A DNA stretch of 64,000 bases from Perilla frutescens (lineage: Eukaryota > Streptophyta > Magnoliopsida > Lamiales > Lamiaceae), in NCBI GenBank assembly GCA_026008535.1, contig BRKX01000019.1, positions 26,796,477-26,860,476 on the forward strand. Direction: 5' to 3'. Below the pieces are notes generated by a model. It had not been told where the DNA came from, made no database searches, and worked only from the letters and a program-made list of their open reading frames with translations. Below are positions 1 to 11,553 of this stretch, piece by piece (position 1 is the first letter of the stretch; each line of letters starts with the position of its first letter). The position numbers were made by a program, and so were the translations under genes.

Positions 1-363
1 GAGATACCACTGCCTGGGGCTTTGCTTCAAACCATATAATGACCTCTGAAGCTTACATGCCTTGTCCTCAACATCTTTTATAGAGATCCCTTCTGGTATC
101 CTCATGTAGATATCTTCTTCCAATCTCCCATGAAGGAAAGTAGTTGTTACATCCATCTGTTGTAACTCCAGATTGAGCTGTGCTACAAGAGCTAACAAGA
201 TTCTTATTGAACAATGCTTTACCACATGAGAGAATATCTCATTGTAGTCTATTCCTTCTCTTTGAGAGAAGCCTTTAGCTACAAGTCTAGCTTTATACCT
301 CAGCCCTTCTCCCTTTGTAGCTCCTGGTTTCTTCGTGTAGATCCACTTGTAATCTACAAGTTT
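1..363 (-). pseudogene. copia-1 reverse transcriptase, N-terminal part
   Basis: In the same frame beyond the TAG at 364-366, the minus strand encodes copia RT blocks: a YKARLVAKGFSQ-like block, IDYNE, QQMDVTTTFLHG and SLYGLKQSPRQWY. The catalytic YVDD box and RNase H would lie left of the window. The frame is open from 363 to 1 as far as I can read. The preceding stop makes this part of a pseudogene. Confidence 0.85.
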
Positions 364-1449
364 CTATTTTCTTGGTTTTTCAACAATCTCCCAGGTTTCA
401 TTCTTGCTCAGAGATAGGAGTTCTTCCTCCATGGCAGCTAGCCATTTATCACTTTCTGCACAGCTAATTGCTTCATGATATGTTCTTGGTTCATATTGCT
501 CTACCTCAAGAGCTGAGAATAAAGCAAAAGATACAATATCAGCTTGTCCAAACCTTGCAGGAGGTCTGATTATCCTTCTTGATCTGTCTCTGGTAAGTTG
601 ATAGTTGCTGTGACTGTGATCCTCCTCATCCTCTGAATCCTCAACAATTTCTTCTCTATTAGCAGGATGTCTTGTTGGAATTTGAGACTCCACCTCAATC
701 TGAGTATTACCACTTGTTGTTTGTGCTTCTGTTCCTGCTAGTTGGGAGGCATTCTGACCAGATGACACCTTCAAGGGAAAGCTATTTTCATCGAAAGACA
801 CATCTCTGCTGATGATGAACTTTTGTCCCTCAATAAACCACAGTTTGTACCTTTTAACTCTTTTAGGGTAGCCAACAAATGCACATCTTAGAGCTCTTGG
901 CTCTAATTTATCTTGTTTGGTATGGGCATATTCCAAACAACCTACAACCTTTAGATAACTGTACTCTGTAGGTCTTCCACTCCAAACCTCTTCTGGAGTC
1001 TTAAATTTGAGAGCAGTTGCTGGACATCTATTTATTAGATATGCTGCTATATTGACTATCTCTCCCCAAAATGACTTTGGAAATCCAGAACTGCTCAGAA
1101 TACACCTTACTCTTTCCAAAAGAGTTTGGTTCATCCTCTCTGCAATAACATTCTGTTGAGGTGTTCCTGGCACTGTCCTATGCCTGGTTATACCTCTTTC
1201 TTTGCAGTAACTTTGGAACTCCTCAGCTAAAAACTCAAGACCATTATCTGTTCTCAAGTATTGCAGCCTCTTTCCAGTCTTGTTCTCCACATCAAATAGC
1301 CATTCTTTAAACCTTTCAAAGGCCTCAGACTTGGTTTTAAGAATGTATATCCATACTTTCCTTGAATGATCATCTATTATAGACATGAAGAACCTACCAC
1401 CACCTTTTGTTGTGATCTTGGCAGGTTCCCACAAATCAAAGTGAACATA
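364..1449 (-). pseudogene. copia-1 integrase core and start of RT
   Basis: The integrase (rve) core has its three catalytic acidic positions visible: the D of SIIDDHSRKVW, the D of YLRTDNGLEF and the E of NVIAERMNQTL (the family's usual N-G-V is N-V-I here). A copia-type C-terminal extension follows, and then the reverse transcriptase entry (HEAISCAESDKWLAAMEEE). The frame is opened by a TAG near 1447 and closed by another TAG at 364-366, inside conserved RT sequence, so both are premature. Confidence 0.9.
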
Positions 1450-2149
1450 CTACAAGATTTCAGTGGAGGTTTGAGTAGCAGCAGTAAACTTCAGCCTCTT
1501 TGCTTTGCCATAGATGCAATGCTCACACATTTGCAGCTTCTGCACTGTATCTCCAGACAGTAGGTTTTGTCTAGATAGTTCTTGCAGGCCGTTTTCTCCC
1601 ACATGGGCAAGCCTTCCATGCCACAAATATGTGTTATTCCTCTGATTTACAGTGTGTGCTTGACCACTCATTGTGTTACCAATCAGAAAATAGAGATCAT
1701 TCTTCCTTATTCCTTGTATTACAGTATTAGTATCCTTAGACACCAACAACTTGCCATTTTCTGATTCAAACTTATACCCCATTGAATCAAAAATTCCCAA
1801 TGAAATTAAATTTCTTCTGAGAATCAGGAACATACCTCACATTGGTCAGCTCTCTGATTACTCCATCAAACATTCTGATCTTGACAGCTCTAATGCCTTT
1901 GATTCTGCATGACTGATGATTGCCTAACAGGACAGTTCCTCCATTCAACTCCTTGAATTTTGAAAACCATTCCTTCTTGGGTGACATATGAAAACTGCAG
2001 CCTGAATCTAGTACCCATTCAGTGCCAATTTCTGCAGAAGCTATGGATAAAGCTTCACAGAAATCATAACCAGCACCACTGTTGTCAGTGGTTTGATTTG
2101 CTTGATTTCTTGGGCCTGCAGTTGTGTTCTCTGTAGCTTTTCCTTTCAT
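1450..2149 (-). pseudogene. copia-1 protease and GAG-pre-integrase, frameshifted
   Basis: Two overlapping frames. 1787-2149 carries the aspartic protease active site, WVLDSGCSFHMSP, and the following glycine-rich fold. 1450-1833 resumes in another frame with the GAG-pre-integrase zinc domain (WHGRLAHVG, then CEHCIYGKAKR: the His/His and Cys/Cys pairs). The switch of frame near 1820 is a frameshift. A TAG near 1447-1449 stops the frame just before the integrase core. The homologous order is unmistakable, but no functional product is possible. Confidence 0.88.
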
Positions 2150-2940
2150 GGCTCTCCACTTGGAAAATTCTTCTTATAATGGCCTGGTTCATGGCAATGA
2201 AAGCATTTCCTCACTTCTTGATCAGCTGGGTTGTCAGCCCCCTTCTTGTCTGGTTTCTTGTTCACAGATTTTGGCTCCTTCTTGGAATGTTTCTTGTTAT
2301 AATTAGATTTCTTAATGTTCAGACCTTCTCCACCAGAGGGAGCCAACATCTGATCTGCAGTCTTCTGCAATTCCTTGGATTTGAGTGCTATTTGCACATC
2401 ATCAAGGGTAATGGAATCTCTGCTGCCAAACAGAAGAGTATCTTTGAAGTTCTCAAAGGATTTTGGTAAGGCAGACAGTAGAATTAGAGCTTTATCCTCT
2501 TCCTCCAAATTCACTTCAATGTTCTCAAGATCATCAAGAACCTTGTTGAACTCGTCCATTTGGCTCAGAACTGACTTCTCCTCAGTCATCTTGAATGAAT
2601 AGAGCCTTTGTTTCATGTATAGGCGATTTGCTAGGGTTTTCACCATATACAAACTTTCCAGTTTCTTCCATACCTTAATTGCAGTCGATTCTTTGGATAC
2701 TTCTCTCAATGCTTTGTCACCAAGGCACAATATAATCCTGCTATGTGCCTTTTCCAGCATTAGAGCCCTCTCCTCACCCTTTTCTTTGTCACCTTTCTCC
2801 TTCGCAGAGGAGCTTGCGGTTTCTTCCTTTAGAGCATCACCTAGACCTTGCTGAATCAAGAGCGCCTTCATCTTCACCTTCCACAGACCAAAGTCTGTTT
2901 TGTCTGTGAGTTTCTCCACATCAAACCGAGCCGAACTCAT
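2146..2940 (-). pseudogene. gag: copia-1 gag, frameshifted
   Basis: Gag nucleocapsid-type protein from ATG at 2940 (MSSARFDVEKL). An upstream TTG in frame belongs to the leader. It has the UBN2/retrotran-gag-like helical region with KLESLYMVKTLANRLYMK, typical of Tnt1-like gags. Near the C-terminus is a zinc knuckle, CFHCHEPGHYKKNF, in which the fourth ligand (Cys) of the C-X2-C-X4-H-X4-C motif is Phe. The frame then ends at a TGA, and protease sequence resumes in another frame, so a one-base shift separates gag from pol near 2150. Confidence 0.9.
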
Positions 2941-2974
2941 CTTGATCCTTCCGCTTCCCACAGACGGCGCCAAT

Positions 2975-3421
2975 TGTCAAGATTACAACGCAACAAATAG
3001 ATTTTGTTGGATCAAGATTGTAATCACACTTAATGCAACAAGATGAAAACAGAAGGAATGAAAAAACACACAAGATTTAAGTGGTTCGATCAATGTGATC
3101 TACGCCCACTGCCGAAAGAAAGATTGCTTCTCTTTGTATTGATCTCTTCACCGATTCATACACTTGCTTACAGATTTTTCTCTCTCAATCTAATGCTAGA
3201 ATACACAGTAGATTCTCTCACAAGAAAACAAATCTGAAGCTATCTTGATTTTCTATCTATCTCTCGCGCTCTCTCTCTCTCTCTCTCTCTGCATGAAAGA
3301 AAAGAATTTATACAATATCCTAATCTATCAAAACAGATGAATCAACGAGCATAACCGCTCATAACAGAAAAACTAGCTATTAACAACTTGAATAACCAAC
3401 GCTAGCAATCTGCTATTGACA
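2975..3421 (-). repeat. 5' LTR of copia-1 (447 bp)
   Basis: Bounded on the plus strand by TGTCAAGATT and CTATTGACA, that is, TGTCAA...TTGACA terminal inverted repeats, the usual TG...CA LTR ends. It abuts the gag leader directly. Read on the minus strand, a TATA-like TATAAATTC lies near 3305-3318 and is followed by a CT-rich tract (about 3263-3290), fitting a promoter and R region. Only one LTR is in the window, so the ends rest on their inverted repeats and on position. Next to the LTR the element reads TGGCGCCGTCTGTGGGAA instead of the common initiator-tRNA-Met site. Confidence 0.85.
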
Positions 3422-3864
3422 CTCACATGCATTACACCATGCACCGAGCTTATATGATTCAAGAGCTATTAACCGCTCCGTGTATCACAATTTTGAGAAG
3501 GGGTTTTGTGTTTGATTTTTTAGAAAATGAAAAAAAGATGAAATTCTGGTGTGCGACGGTGCATCTGTGCGTGACTCCGATCCCCAGTGAGAGATATATT
3601 AAAATCCCTAAATTCTAAAATGACATCATTTATTAATTGTACATGTGGCATACACGTAGCTTGCTGACATGAAAAAAATAGAACACATAGGACGGGTCTT
3701 GCCAGAAAATTTAAACTGTGTTACAATTGTAAAAATTTTAAAGGTTGTGATATTGATTGTAAATGTTTAGACGTTATGCGAAAATTGCAAAATGGGGCAA
3801 ACGTTGTGTTAAATTTTGCAATTAACCCTTAATTGATGAATTTATTCTTTTATAAGAAAAGTCT

Positions 3865-4745
3865 AACTCATTGTCTTTGATATGGAACCGATGTGGGACG
3901 AAAAAAATGTTCCAATTCTTAACTTTCAAGTCTCAACTCTCAAACCAAATGTCTCACCTTGGTTTTTTTATCAAAGGTAATGATTTGGTTTATACAATAA
4001 AACGATATTAGGTCATTGCTCCAATTTATCTTAATGGAAATTCAATTATTTGTTGGAATTAATCCTAGTTCTTAATTTGCGGGTAGATCTACTCTATAAA
4101 AATAATATATTTAAATTAATCAATATAAAAAATTTATATTTCCCATCAATTTATATATACCAAAATTAAGGGGAAATGACCTCATAACTTCTTATGAATC
4201 ATATGAGAAACAAAATCAATTGAATAATACAAATGTGGAGGTTTAATTATTTGAAATTAACTTGAATTGTAATTTCAAGTTGCTTTAATATTATTTTTAT
4301 TTATTAGGTTATGGTTTTTTTAAGTTTTATTTAAATAATTAAAATAGCAATTATTATGATGGGAAGAAAAAAAAATTTCAATCCATTCCTCAAGATTAGA
4401 AGTCGTGGTGTTATTTTAATAATAATTTATGTAATCATATTTTAATAATATTAACCTATGGTTATTGGTGCAACTATAAACAAATGTCCAATATCAATTT
4501 AGAAGAAAATTTAATTTATTGTCTTTGATATAAATCAATGTAGCATAAAAAATGTCTCGACTCCCAAAACAAATGTCTCACATCGAATTTTTTATGAAAG
4601 GTAATGATTTTGGTTTATCCTATAAAATGTTAATGATAGCGGGTTTCTGGTAATCACTACACTAATTTCTCTTTAAGAAAATCCCATATTTTTGGGTAAT
4701 TTTTAATTTGTGGGTATTTCTACTCAATTATTTTATAAATATATT
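3865..4745. repeat. Degenerate direct duplication, two arms about 640 bp apart
   Basis: The text around 3865-4105 (tgtctttgatatgg..., caaatgtctcac..., aaaggtaatgatttggttta..., ttaatttgcgggta) recurs diverged at about 4510-4745 in the same order (tgtctttgatataa..., caaatgtctcac..., aaaggtaatgattttggttta..., ttaatttgtgggta). Nothing coding is seen. Either an old tandem duplication or two copies of one unknown repeat. The rest of 3422-4785 holds nothing I recognise. Confidence 0.6.
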
Positions 4746-4793
4746 ATAGATATAAACTAAAAAAAATTGGAATTAGTTGGAACCATCTAGAAC

Positions 4794-5330
4794 TAGGGTT
4801 GTAAACAAATCAAATAATTTTGGTTCGGTTTGATATTCGATTTGATTTTTTGATATTCGAATTCGGAAATTTGTGATTCGAATACAAATACAAATACTTT
4901 TTCTGATTCGATTAGTTATCAAATTAAGAAATAAAATTAAACAAAAATAATCCCAATACATAATTCTCTCTTACGCTCAAAATACAAACAAAATTAGGTA
5001 AATGTATCAGAAATATCATTTATTATTGACTTTTGTGTTTAATTGTTTATTAGGTAAAATATTGGTTTAAAATATTATTTAGAAAATTTTCTTCGAAATT
5101 GCGAATCGAATCGAATAGTGTAAAATTAAGGAAATTTCGAATCGAATCGAATCAAATTGTATTGTATGTTTATAATACACTTTAAAAAATCGAATCGAAT
5201 ATTCGAATCGAATACGAATCAAAAAAAATATTCGAAGTAAAATCGAATACCGAATCGAATATGTAACATTTTTTTCGAATCGAATCGAATACATAGATAT
5301 TCGATCCAATTCGATTCGTTTACAACCCTA
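4794..5330. mobile_element. Non-autonomous hAT-like element 1 (TTCGAATCGAAT type)
   Basis: A 537-bp element with perfect 13-bp terminal inverted repeats TAGGGTTGTAAAC / GTTTACAACCCTA. It is flanked by a perfect 8-bp duplication, TCTAGAAC (4786-4793 and 5331-5338). An 8-bp duplication with TAGGG-type ends is the hallmark of the hAT superfamily. The interior beyond both ends is filled with TTCGAAT/ATTCGAA, a self-complementary motif, around an AT-rich core. There is no transposase. The apparent ORFs here are translations of the motif array. Confidence 0.88.
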
Positions 5331-5352
5331 TCTAGAACTGTAGAGGTTCTGG

Positions 5353-5782
5353 TAGGGGTGAGCATTCGGTTTTTCGGTTCGGTTAGGTTCGGTCCTGAAA
5401 ATATTAAAACCGAAGAAAACTGAGTTTTTTAAAAATAAAATCGAACCGAATTTTTGATCGGAACTGAACTGAACTGGACCGAAATATTTAGGTTCAATTC
5501 GGTTTTGAACTGAATTTTTTCTTAAATTTTTTAATTTTTTTTGCTTTAAATTATCTTCAATCGATATAATTAAATATGTACAAGTATGAATTAACTAATT
5601 ATCAAGATTCAAGTTCAAAAAATACAAATAAACAATTGAATAAAGTTCAAAAAGGACCGAACCGAAACCGAAAATCGAATTTTTGCTAGAAAAAGAATCG
5701 AACCGAACCGAATTTTGAAAATTGAAAAAATCAAACCAATTTGGTTCGATTCTCGGTCTTCAGTACTTTCTGCTCACCCCTA
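5353..5782. mobile_element. Non-autonomous hAT-like element 2 (AACCGAACCG type)
   Basis: A 430-bp element with perfect 12-bp inverted ends TAGGGGTGAGCA / TGCTCACCCCTA. The flanking 8-mers ggttctgg (5345-5352) and agttccgg (5783-5790) agree at 6 of 8 positions, consistent with an aged hAT duplication. Both subterminal regions are arrays of AACCGAA/TTCGGTT; the core is AT-rich. No coding capacity. It lies only 22 bp from element 1 and inside GGTTCCGG-rich DNA that may be a still older element of the same kind. Confidence 0.8.
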
Positions 5783-5900
5783 AGTTCCGGTTCCGGAACC
5801 GCACTGACATCGTATTTTGTCGATGCGGTTCCGGTTCCACATATTTGGAACCAGGAATCGAGAACCTATCGTTACGGTTCCGGAAACATTACCACCTCTA

Positions 5901-8250
5901 ATATCATCTTCATCCTGAAACATTGATAATCAATTCGATTTGAAGCATTTTACTCATTTCTTTGCTCGCATGGTGGACAATTGGTAAATTCTATAGTAAG
6001 GTCAATGTATTACATCCACCTTACAATATGCAGTCCTATTTTACCATTTCTAAAATTTATCGGCTGACCGATAAAAGAATTTCGATATTCAACTGTTACA
6101 ATAGGTAGTTGAAGTGTCATAAATCACAATAGATTTTTCGGCCAACTGAATTTTTTGGCCGAAACTTTTATTATAAATATAACCAAAATTAGTGGGTCCA
6201 AAAACTTATGTTGACTGGATAATGGAGTAATATACTACATTCACCTTATCTTAGAATTTACCATGGAAAACTAAATGCTAACTTTTTCTGCTTACAAATG
6301 CAGGATGATTCATATTGTTCAGAATATTGGGATTGTTGAAGATGGATATATTTTTTTAGAGATGGGATGACTGTGTTGAGATGAAATTTCGGATGGTTTC
6401 TGTTGTTATTCCTAATTGTGAACATGTTGTTTTAGAGTTTTAATTTATTTTTTTATTTATTTTTGGGTCTGATGTGGAATTACAAAATTTCGCATTAGAT
6501 TTTGGCGGTCCACATAAGCTATAGGATACCGTATAGTTGACCATATGATAAATTTAATAAAAGTTTATAAGATCATGCAACAAAGTGTAAATATTGAAAG
6601 GTCGGTACATTTTTATTAAAAAGTTTAAAGATTGGATATCAAAGCGTAAGTTACTCTTAATAAATCTAATAAAGTAAATATTTATGATGCTAAAGATGTA
6701 CGAAGTATAATTTTTCATGAAGTTGGGGGATTTTGTGTGAATATTAGTATTTCATAAATATTTGATATTCCACAATTTTGTTTGTGTTAGCAATTAATGA
6801 AATCTGAGATGTTCATTATATTTGCATATTAGTAATAACTAGCATTACCCACTGTGTGATGTACGGATAAAAATTATAAATATAAAGATATTATATTATA
6901 GCAATATTTTAATAATAATTCAGAGAAATACCCATAAAATATATTTAGATGATATTAAATTTATTTTGTTAGAAATATCATAACAATTTGAACCAAAAAT
7001 TAAAACAATATAATTGTAAATTTTGAAGTATTTCCACTTTATAATACTAATGGATTATAATGGTGATGAAGTTATGATTTCATGCATCCATGTAGGCAGA
7101 TTTTTTTGGGTCCTTTTGTGTATTTGTTTTAAATTTTTTAATTGATCTATTTCATGTGATTACGGTAAAGCAACAAATTTTTAATTAGATTCAAAAGGTT
7201 GGACTGCTTTCAACAAAAAAAAAGGATCATTGTTTCTTTTAAATATCAATGATAGTTTGATTAAATGATAACATAATATATGTCGATTATACAATTTTTG
7301 AAAAACTTATTGATACATTGACACAAGAAGATATTAAAAATAACAAAATTTGATACCAAATTATATCCTACAGTTTAACTAATTTTGTAGGCTAAATTTA
7401 AATGCCAGGAAATTAAATGGGCCAATCTTGAAAGTTTTTTTCCAGTGCCGTCCACAACTAAAAAGGTAAAAAAGAAAAAAAAATATCAAATCTTAGTAAG
7501 TTATAATAAGTTATCTTATAATAGGATCTTAAAATCTTATTTGACATGGAAAACTGATTTGTACTGAGAGACTATCTAAATTTCATTATAAATTTATAAT
7601 TATCAAAGAAGAGATATCGGGTTACAATTCACGTTTTTAGTTTTCTAGCACCTTTTCTATTATTGTGCCCTTTAGCTTAGTTCTAATTTCTTCTAAATAT
7701 CATATTGGGGTTAGAAGATTGTGATATTTACGTCTTGAACCATCACGAACATGAATTGAAAGATAGTGGTGATTACAATCTTCAAGATTTAAAGAGACTA
7801 AATGAGACCGTGACAATAAAGAAGATTATAAAAGAGTATTTTTCAAATCTTTTTTTTTTAAGTATTAAATAAATCATAAATGAAAATTAACATGAATATT
7901 ATGTTAACATTTCCCTTAAAAACTTTCAAGTTGTACAACTTTTCTTGGTAAAATGGTGAGATTTAGAGTTCAAATTCTATATGTTCTCATGTTCAAGTAA
8001 ATATAATATAAAATTATTCGAAAAAAGAGGGGTAGTTCTGTAGATGCAGACAACAGGCCAAGTTGTTAATTTGAGTACATTTCGTCAAACAACCATATCA
8101 AAGAACATATATTTTTTTAGTGATAAATTAATTAATCAATGGCATGATTTTAATACAATGATGAGACCCATATTTACAAGTGGGTTGGCTAATAATGGAC
8201 CTCTAATGTTTGCCTTTTCTATTTAAATTTGATGCTGGATTGCATAATCT
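5901..8250. other. AT-rich intergenic DNA, no feature recognised
   Basis: I see no plausible exon, RNA gene or bounded repeat here. The stretch is AT-rich with scattered homopolymer runs. The few short open frames lack any recognisable similarity. Confidence 0.5.
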
Positions 8251-8386
8251 ATTTATCTATATATAGAAAAAGAGAGTAGGAATTTTTTTATTCACACACC
8301 CGACTTGTGATATTGAGGAGATTTGAACTCGTGACCTTTGGTCTCCAAACAACCTCATTCCACCACTAGGTTGATGGCCTTAAAAT
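8250..8386 (-). mobile_element. tRNA-derived SINE (minus strand)
   Basis: Read on the minus strand from about 8386, the sequence has a Pol III A-box-like TAGTGGTGGAATG (8357-8369). About 35 bp on is a B-box-like GTTCAAATCTCC (near 8315-8327). This is the head layout of tRNA-derived plant SINEs (GTGGTGGA...GAGTTCAAATC). A T/A-rich stretch at the lower-coordinate side could be the body and tail. The ends were not confirmed by a target duplication, so the limits are approximate. Confidence 0.6.
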
Positions 8387-8613
8387 ACATAATTTTGGGG
8401 TGTTTTTTTAATTGATCGAAATTTTAAAATCATGTAAAAAACTAAATAAATATTAAGTTACTGTTATTAAAGCTACGTTTTTAAAATGTGTGAAAAATAA
8501 AAATACTCCAAAATTCGTGTATTCCAATATAATTAACAACATTTCTTATGTATTTCCGCATCTTGCTGCTTGTTACTGTATTCTAATTCAGCAAAATGTT
8601 TTCTTAACATACA

Positions 8614-9128
8614 TATGGCTGTAAACAAACTGAATCAAGCTGAACACCCCAATGCTCGAGCTCAACTCGTTAAGAAATATTCAAGCTTGAGCTCGGCTCG
8701 AGCTTCATTCAAGCTTTTTTCCTCATGTTCAAGCTCGGCTCGATAAATATTTGTCATGTTCAACTTCGCTTCGACCTCGGTTCGTGAAATGATTCAAAAT
8801 TTATTAAACGAGTCTGAGCTTGAATCCTAAAAAAAAACTCGTTTAATTTACATATTCGAGCTCGAGCTTGATAAAAGAAAGCTTATTTTATTTATCCGTT
8901 AAAAATATTTATAATATTCATGAGCATGTCCGATTAAGCTCGAGTTCGAACATGTTCACAAGTTGACTCAACCGAATACTACTCTGTTTAAGCTCGACTC
9001 GATAATTTTATCGAGCTTGATTCGAGGCTCGAGCTTGATTCGTTTAGAAAATGAACGAATTTCGAACGAGCTTTTTTCGAACCGAACTCTAAATAGCTCG
9101 CGAGCGGCTCTGTTCATTTACAATTCTA
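8614..9128. mobile_element. Non-autonomous hAT-like element 3 (CGAGCTTGA type)
   Basis: A 515-bp element with imperfect inverted ends (TATGGCTGTAAAC / reverse complement TAGAATTGTAAAT). It is flanked by aacataca (8606-8613) and aatataca (9129-9136), matching at 7 of 8 positions as an hAT duplication would. The interior is dense with GAGCTCGAGC, AGCTTGA and CTCGGCTCG motifs on both strands, again self-complementary. There is no ORF. The boundaries are less certain than for elements 1 and 4 because the ends have diverged. Confidence 0.72.
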
Positions 9129-9136
9129 AATATACA

Positions 9137-9820
9137 TGATTCTACAACATATGTCTACAGGTAGATAAAATTCGTTATTTCTTTGATGAACATGTAGAAA
9201 ATAAGAAAAACTATATGACTATATGTTTATGCATAACCTAAATCTCAATGAGTTTGACTTGAGTACATTGGTCTGATGGGCCAATCCCAGCAATTAAAAT
9301 GAAAAATTAATCGATCCAATTGGGCCTGTACTTGCCCACCCACGCGCCCATTCTATTTATTTTTTTTCCTTTTTTTTTATATTTGTTTGTTTTTTTTAAT
9401 TTTTTTGTTAAAAAATATATACTCTAAATTGAAATTAATGAACCCTAAAATTAAAGTGAATTAATTTAATTTTTTATATAATAGGCGACTCACAAAATGT
9501 ACTCGTCCGACTCTAATGTATGACTCGTGAATTGCACTCGACAATTACTTTTTTTTTTTTTTGAAATAAATAGAAACTCTAATTGAGATTAATAAACTCT
9601 GTTTTAGATGTATTATACCATAATTAAGATATAATAAACTCATATAATCAAAGTAGTATGAGTGATAATTTGTCAGTTTACGAGTGATACGTTTTAGTGT
9701 AATGAGTAATAGTTCTTCAATTGATTTTTTTTTCGGAGTAGGGCGGGCCGACCGACCCGCGCATAACCGCCCATATGAAGGCTTAATTTTAAGGATTTTG
9801 AACTCCAAAATTTGATGTGA
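9137..9820. other. Intergenic, nothing recognised
   Basis: AT-rich with poly-T runs (about 9358-9410 and 9548-9562). The open frame that crosses into 9545-10048 on the minus strand is low complexity and mostly translates the start of the neighbouring hAT-like element. I support no gene here. Confidence 0.5.
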
Positions 9821-10399
9821 GTGTTTGCTAGGGGTGGGTCGGTACGGCATACTGAAAATTTCACGCCGTACCGTATACTGTACTGAAATTTCGATACCGA
9901 AAAATCTCATACCGTTCTCGTACCGAAACTTTCGGTATACTGAACTTTGGTATATCGAAGTTTCGGTATACGCCGTAATAGATATTGATATCGTACCGAT
10001 ATTTTCGATATACCGTACCGTACCGATATTATACGGTATACCGAACATACCGAACTTTCAAGGTATATCGAACTTTCACGGTATATCGAAAATACCGAAA
10101 TTTTAAGGTATATCGAAAATACCGAAATTTACATACCGTACTGATTTGAATTTTACAAATAACAACAAAAAAATCATGTCTCCATAATCAAAATACAAAC
10201 ATCAAACAAGTTTAATAATCCATGTCTTAACAACCAAATTTCAAATATAATACTACTAAATGATTGATTAGCAACTATAAATCTAAATATGGTATTTCTT
10301 TTTTTCTTTTTATTAGTTTTTCTTTTATTTCCTTTATTAATTACTTTACTCATAATATATAATATTTGCTAAATCCAAATATTTAATTAGATTATATAT

Positions 10400-10778
10400 A
10401 TTTACTAAACTTTTATGTTACACCTCCTAAATATTATATTTTTTAAGAATTTAATGAATCCTAACTTTTTTTCTCTTCTTATTTAGTATTTTTTTTTAAA
10501 TCTTATATAACATACTTTACTAACTCATTTTTAATTCATAACTCGTGTATTTTTTATTATTTATATTTTCTAACATTTTGTGTTAAACTTACTAAATATT
10601 ATATTTTTTTTAGAATTTAATGAATTCTAAAAGCTTTTTTTACCTTCTTATTTAGTAATTTTCTTTTATTTATCTTATAACTGTAATAATGTTAGTTTAT
10701 TATCTTTTATTAGTCACGTTCAACTCCAATATCTAACATCAAAGTGTTATTATCATAGTTTACATATATTTTAGTTTC

Positions 10779-10849
<71 letters not shown>

Positions 10850-11340
10850 TTAACTTTTAGTGCTTAATATTGGAGAATAATATAAGGTTGCTATTTATTA
10901 TGTATACTTTGAAATTGTTCATTTTCAATCATAACTCGTGTATTTTTTATTATTTATATTTTCTAACTTTTTGTGTTAAACTTACTAAATATTATATATT
11001 TTTTTAAGAATTTAATGAACTCTAAAAGCTTTTTTTATCTTCTTATTTAGTAATTTTCTTTTATTTATCTTATAACTTACTTTACTCATAAATCATAATT
11101 ATAATTGTAATAATGTTGTTTATTATATTTTATTAGTCATCTTCAACTTCAATTTCTAACATCAAAGTGTTATTATCATACTTTACATATATTCTAGGTT
11201 CTTGTTATTATTTTATTTATTTTTTAACTTTAAGAATATAATGAAATCTAAAATATTTTTTATCTACTTATTTAGAATTTTTTTTTATTTCTCTTATAAC
11301 TTTTTTTTTTTAATTTTTAGTGTTTAATATTTGAGAGGAG
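10400..11340. repeat. Degenerate tandem units inside hAT-like element 4
   Basis: A module including aactcgtgtattttttatta, then tgttaaacttactaaatatt, then tctaaaagcttttttt occurs at about 10540-10650 and again at about 10930-11045, some 391 bp apart. Further partial copies lie near 10410-10530 and 11225-11340. This looks like segmental duplication within the element core. The (ATT)n microsatellite lies between the two best copies. Confidence 0.7.
10779..10849. repeat. (ATT)n microsatellite
   Basis: About 23 uninterrupted TTA/ATT units inside the AT-rich core of hAT-like element 4. Confidence 0.95.
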
Positions 11341-11553
11341 GATTGACTGTTTAATAATAAAAGGAATAAGAGTACTGTTTTTTATTTATTACATGTAACT
11401 TTCAAATTTTAATTGTTCACATAGTTTAAATTATACATGATTTATATGATATATTAATAAAATTGTAAATATATGCAATGTTATAGATTATCATATATAA
11501 TTTCAATATAATCATTTGATTAATTTTTTTTTCTTTTATTGATATATAGTTGT

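Larger units (their letters stand above)
1..3421 (-). mobile_element. Ty1/copia element, Tork/Tnt1-like, partial (copia-1)
   Basis: Minus-strand copia retrotransposon read from its 5' LTR (2975-3421) through gag, protease, integrase and the start of reverse transcriptase, which runs off the left edge. The order gag-PR-IN-RT is diagnostic of copia. The gag N-terminus, with a W-K-V-K-M block and LIQQGL, is of the Tnt1/Tork kind. The internal region has at least two frameshifts (near 2150 and 1820) and two in-frame stops (near 1440 and at 364), so this copy cannot encode a full polyprotein. The 3' LTR and one target-site duplication lie outside the window. Confidence 0.93.

Noticed and set aside
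5341..5900. A fifth hAT-like element with TAGAGGT ends
   Set aside because: Only 7 bp of end match, and the flanking 8-mers (tagaactg and atatcatc) do not match; kept only as a hypothesis.
8310..8370. tRNA gene
   Set aside because: A- and B-box-like motifs are present but no cloverleaf can be formed; fits a SINE head.
9545..10106. Open frames of 93-167 codons on both strands (also 12065-12476 and 4773-5309)
   Set aside because: They only translate short palindromic motif arrays (IYR, IPKY, IRFE repeats) on both strands; not genes.
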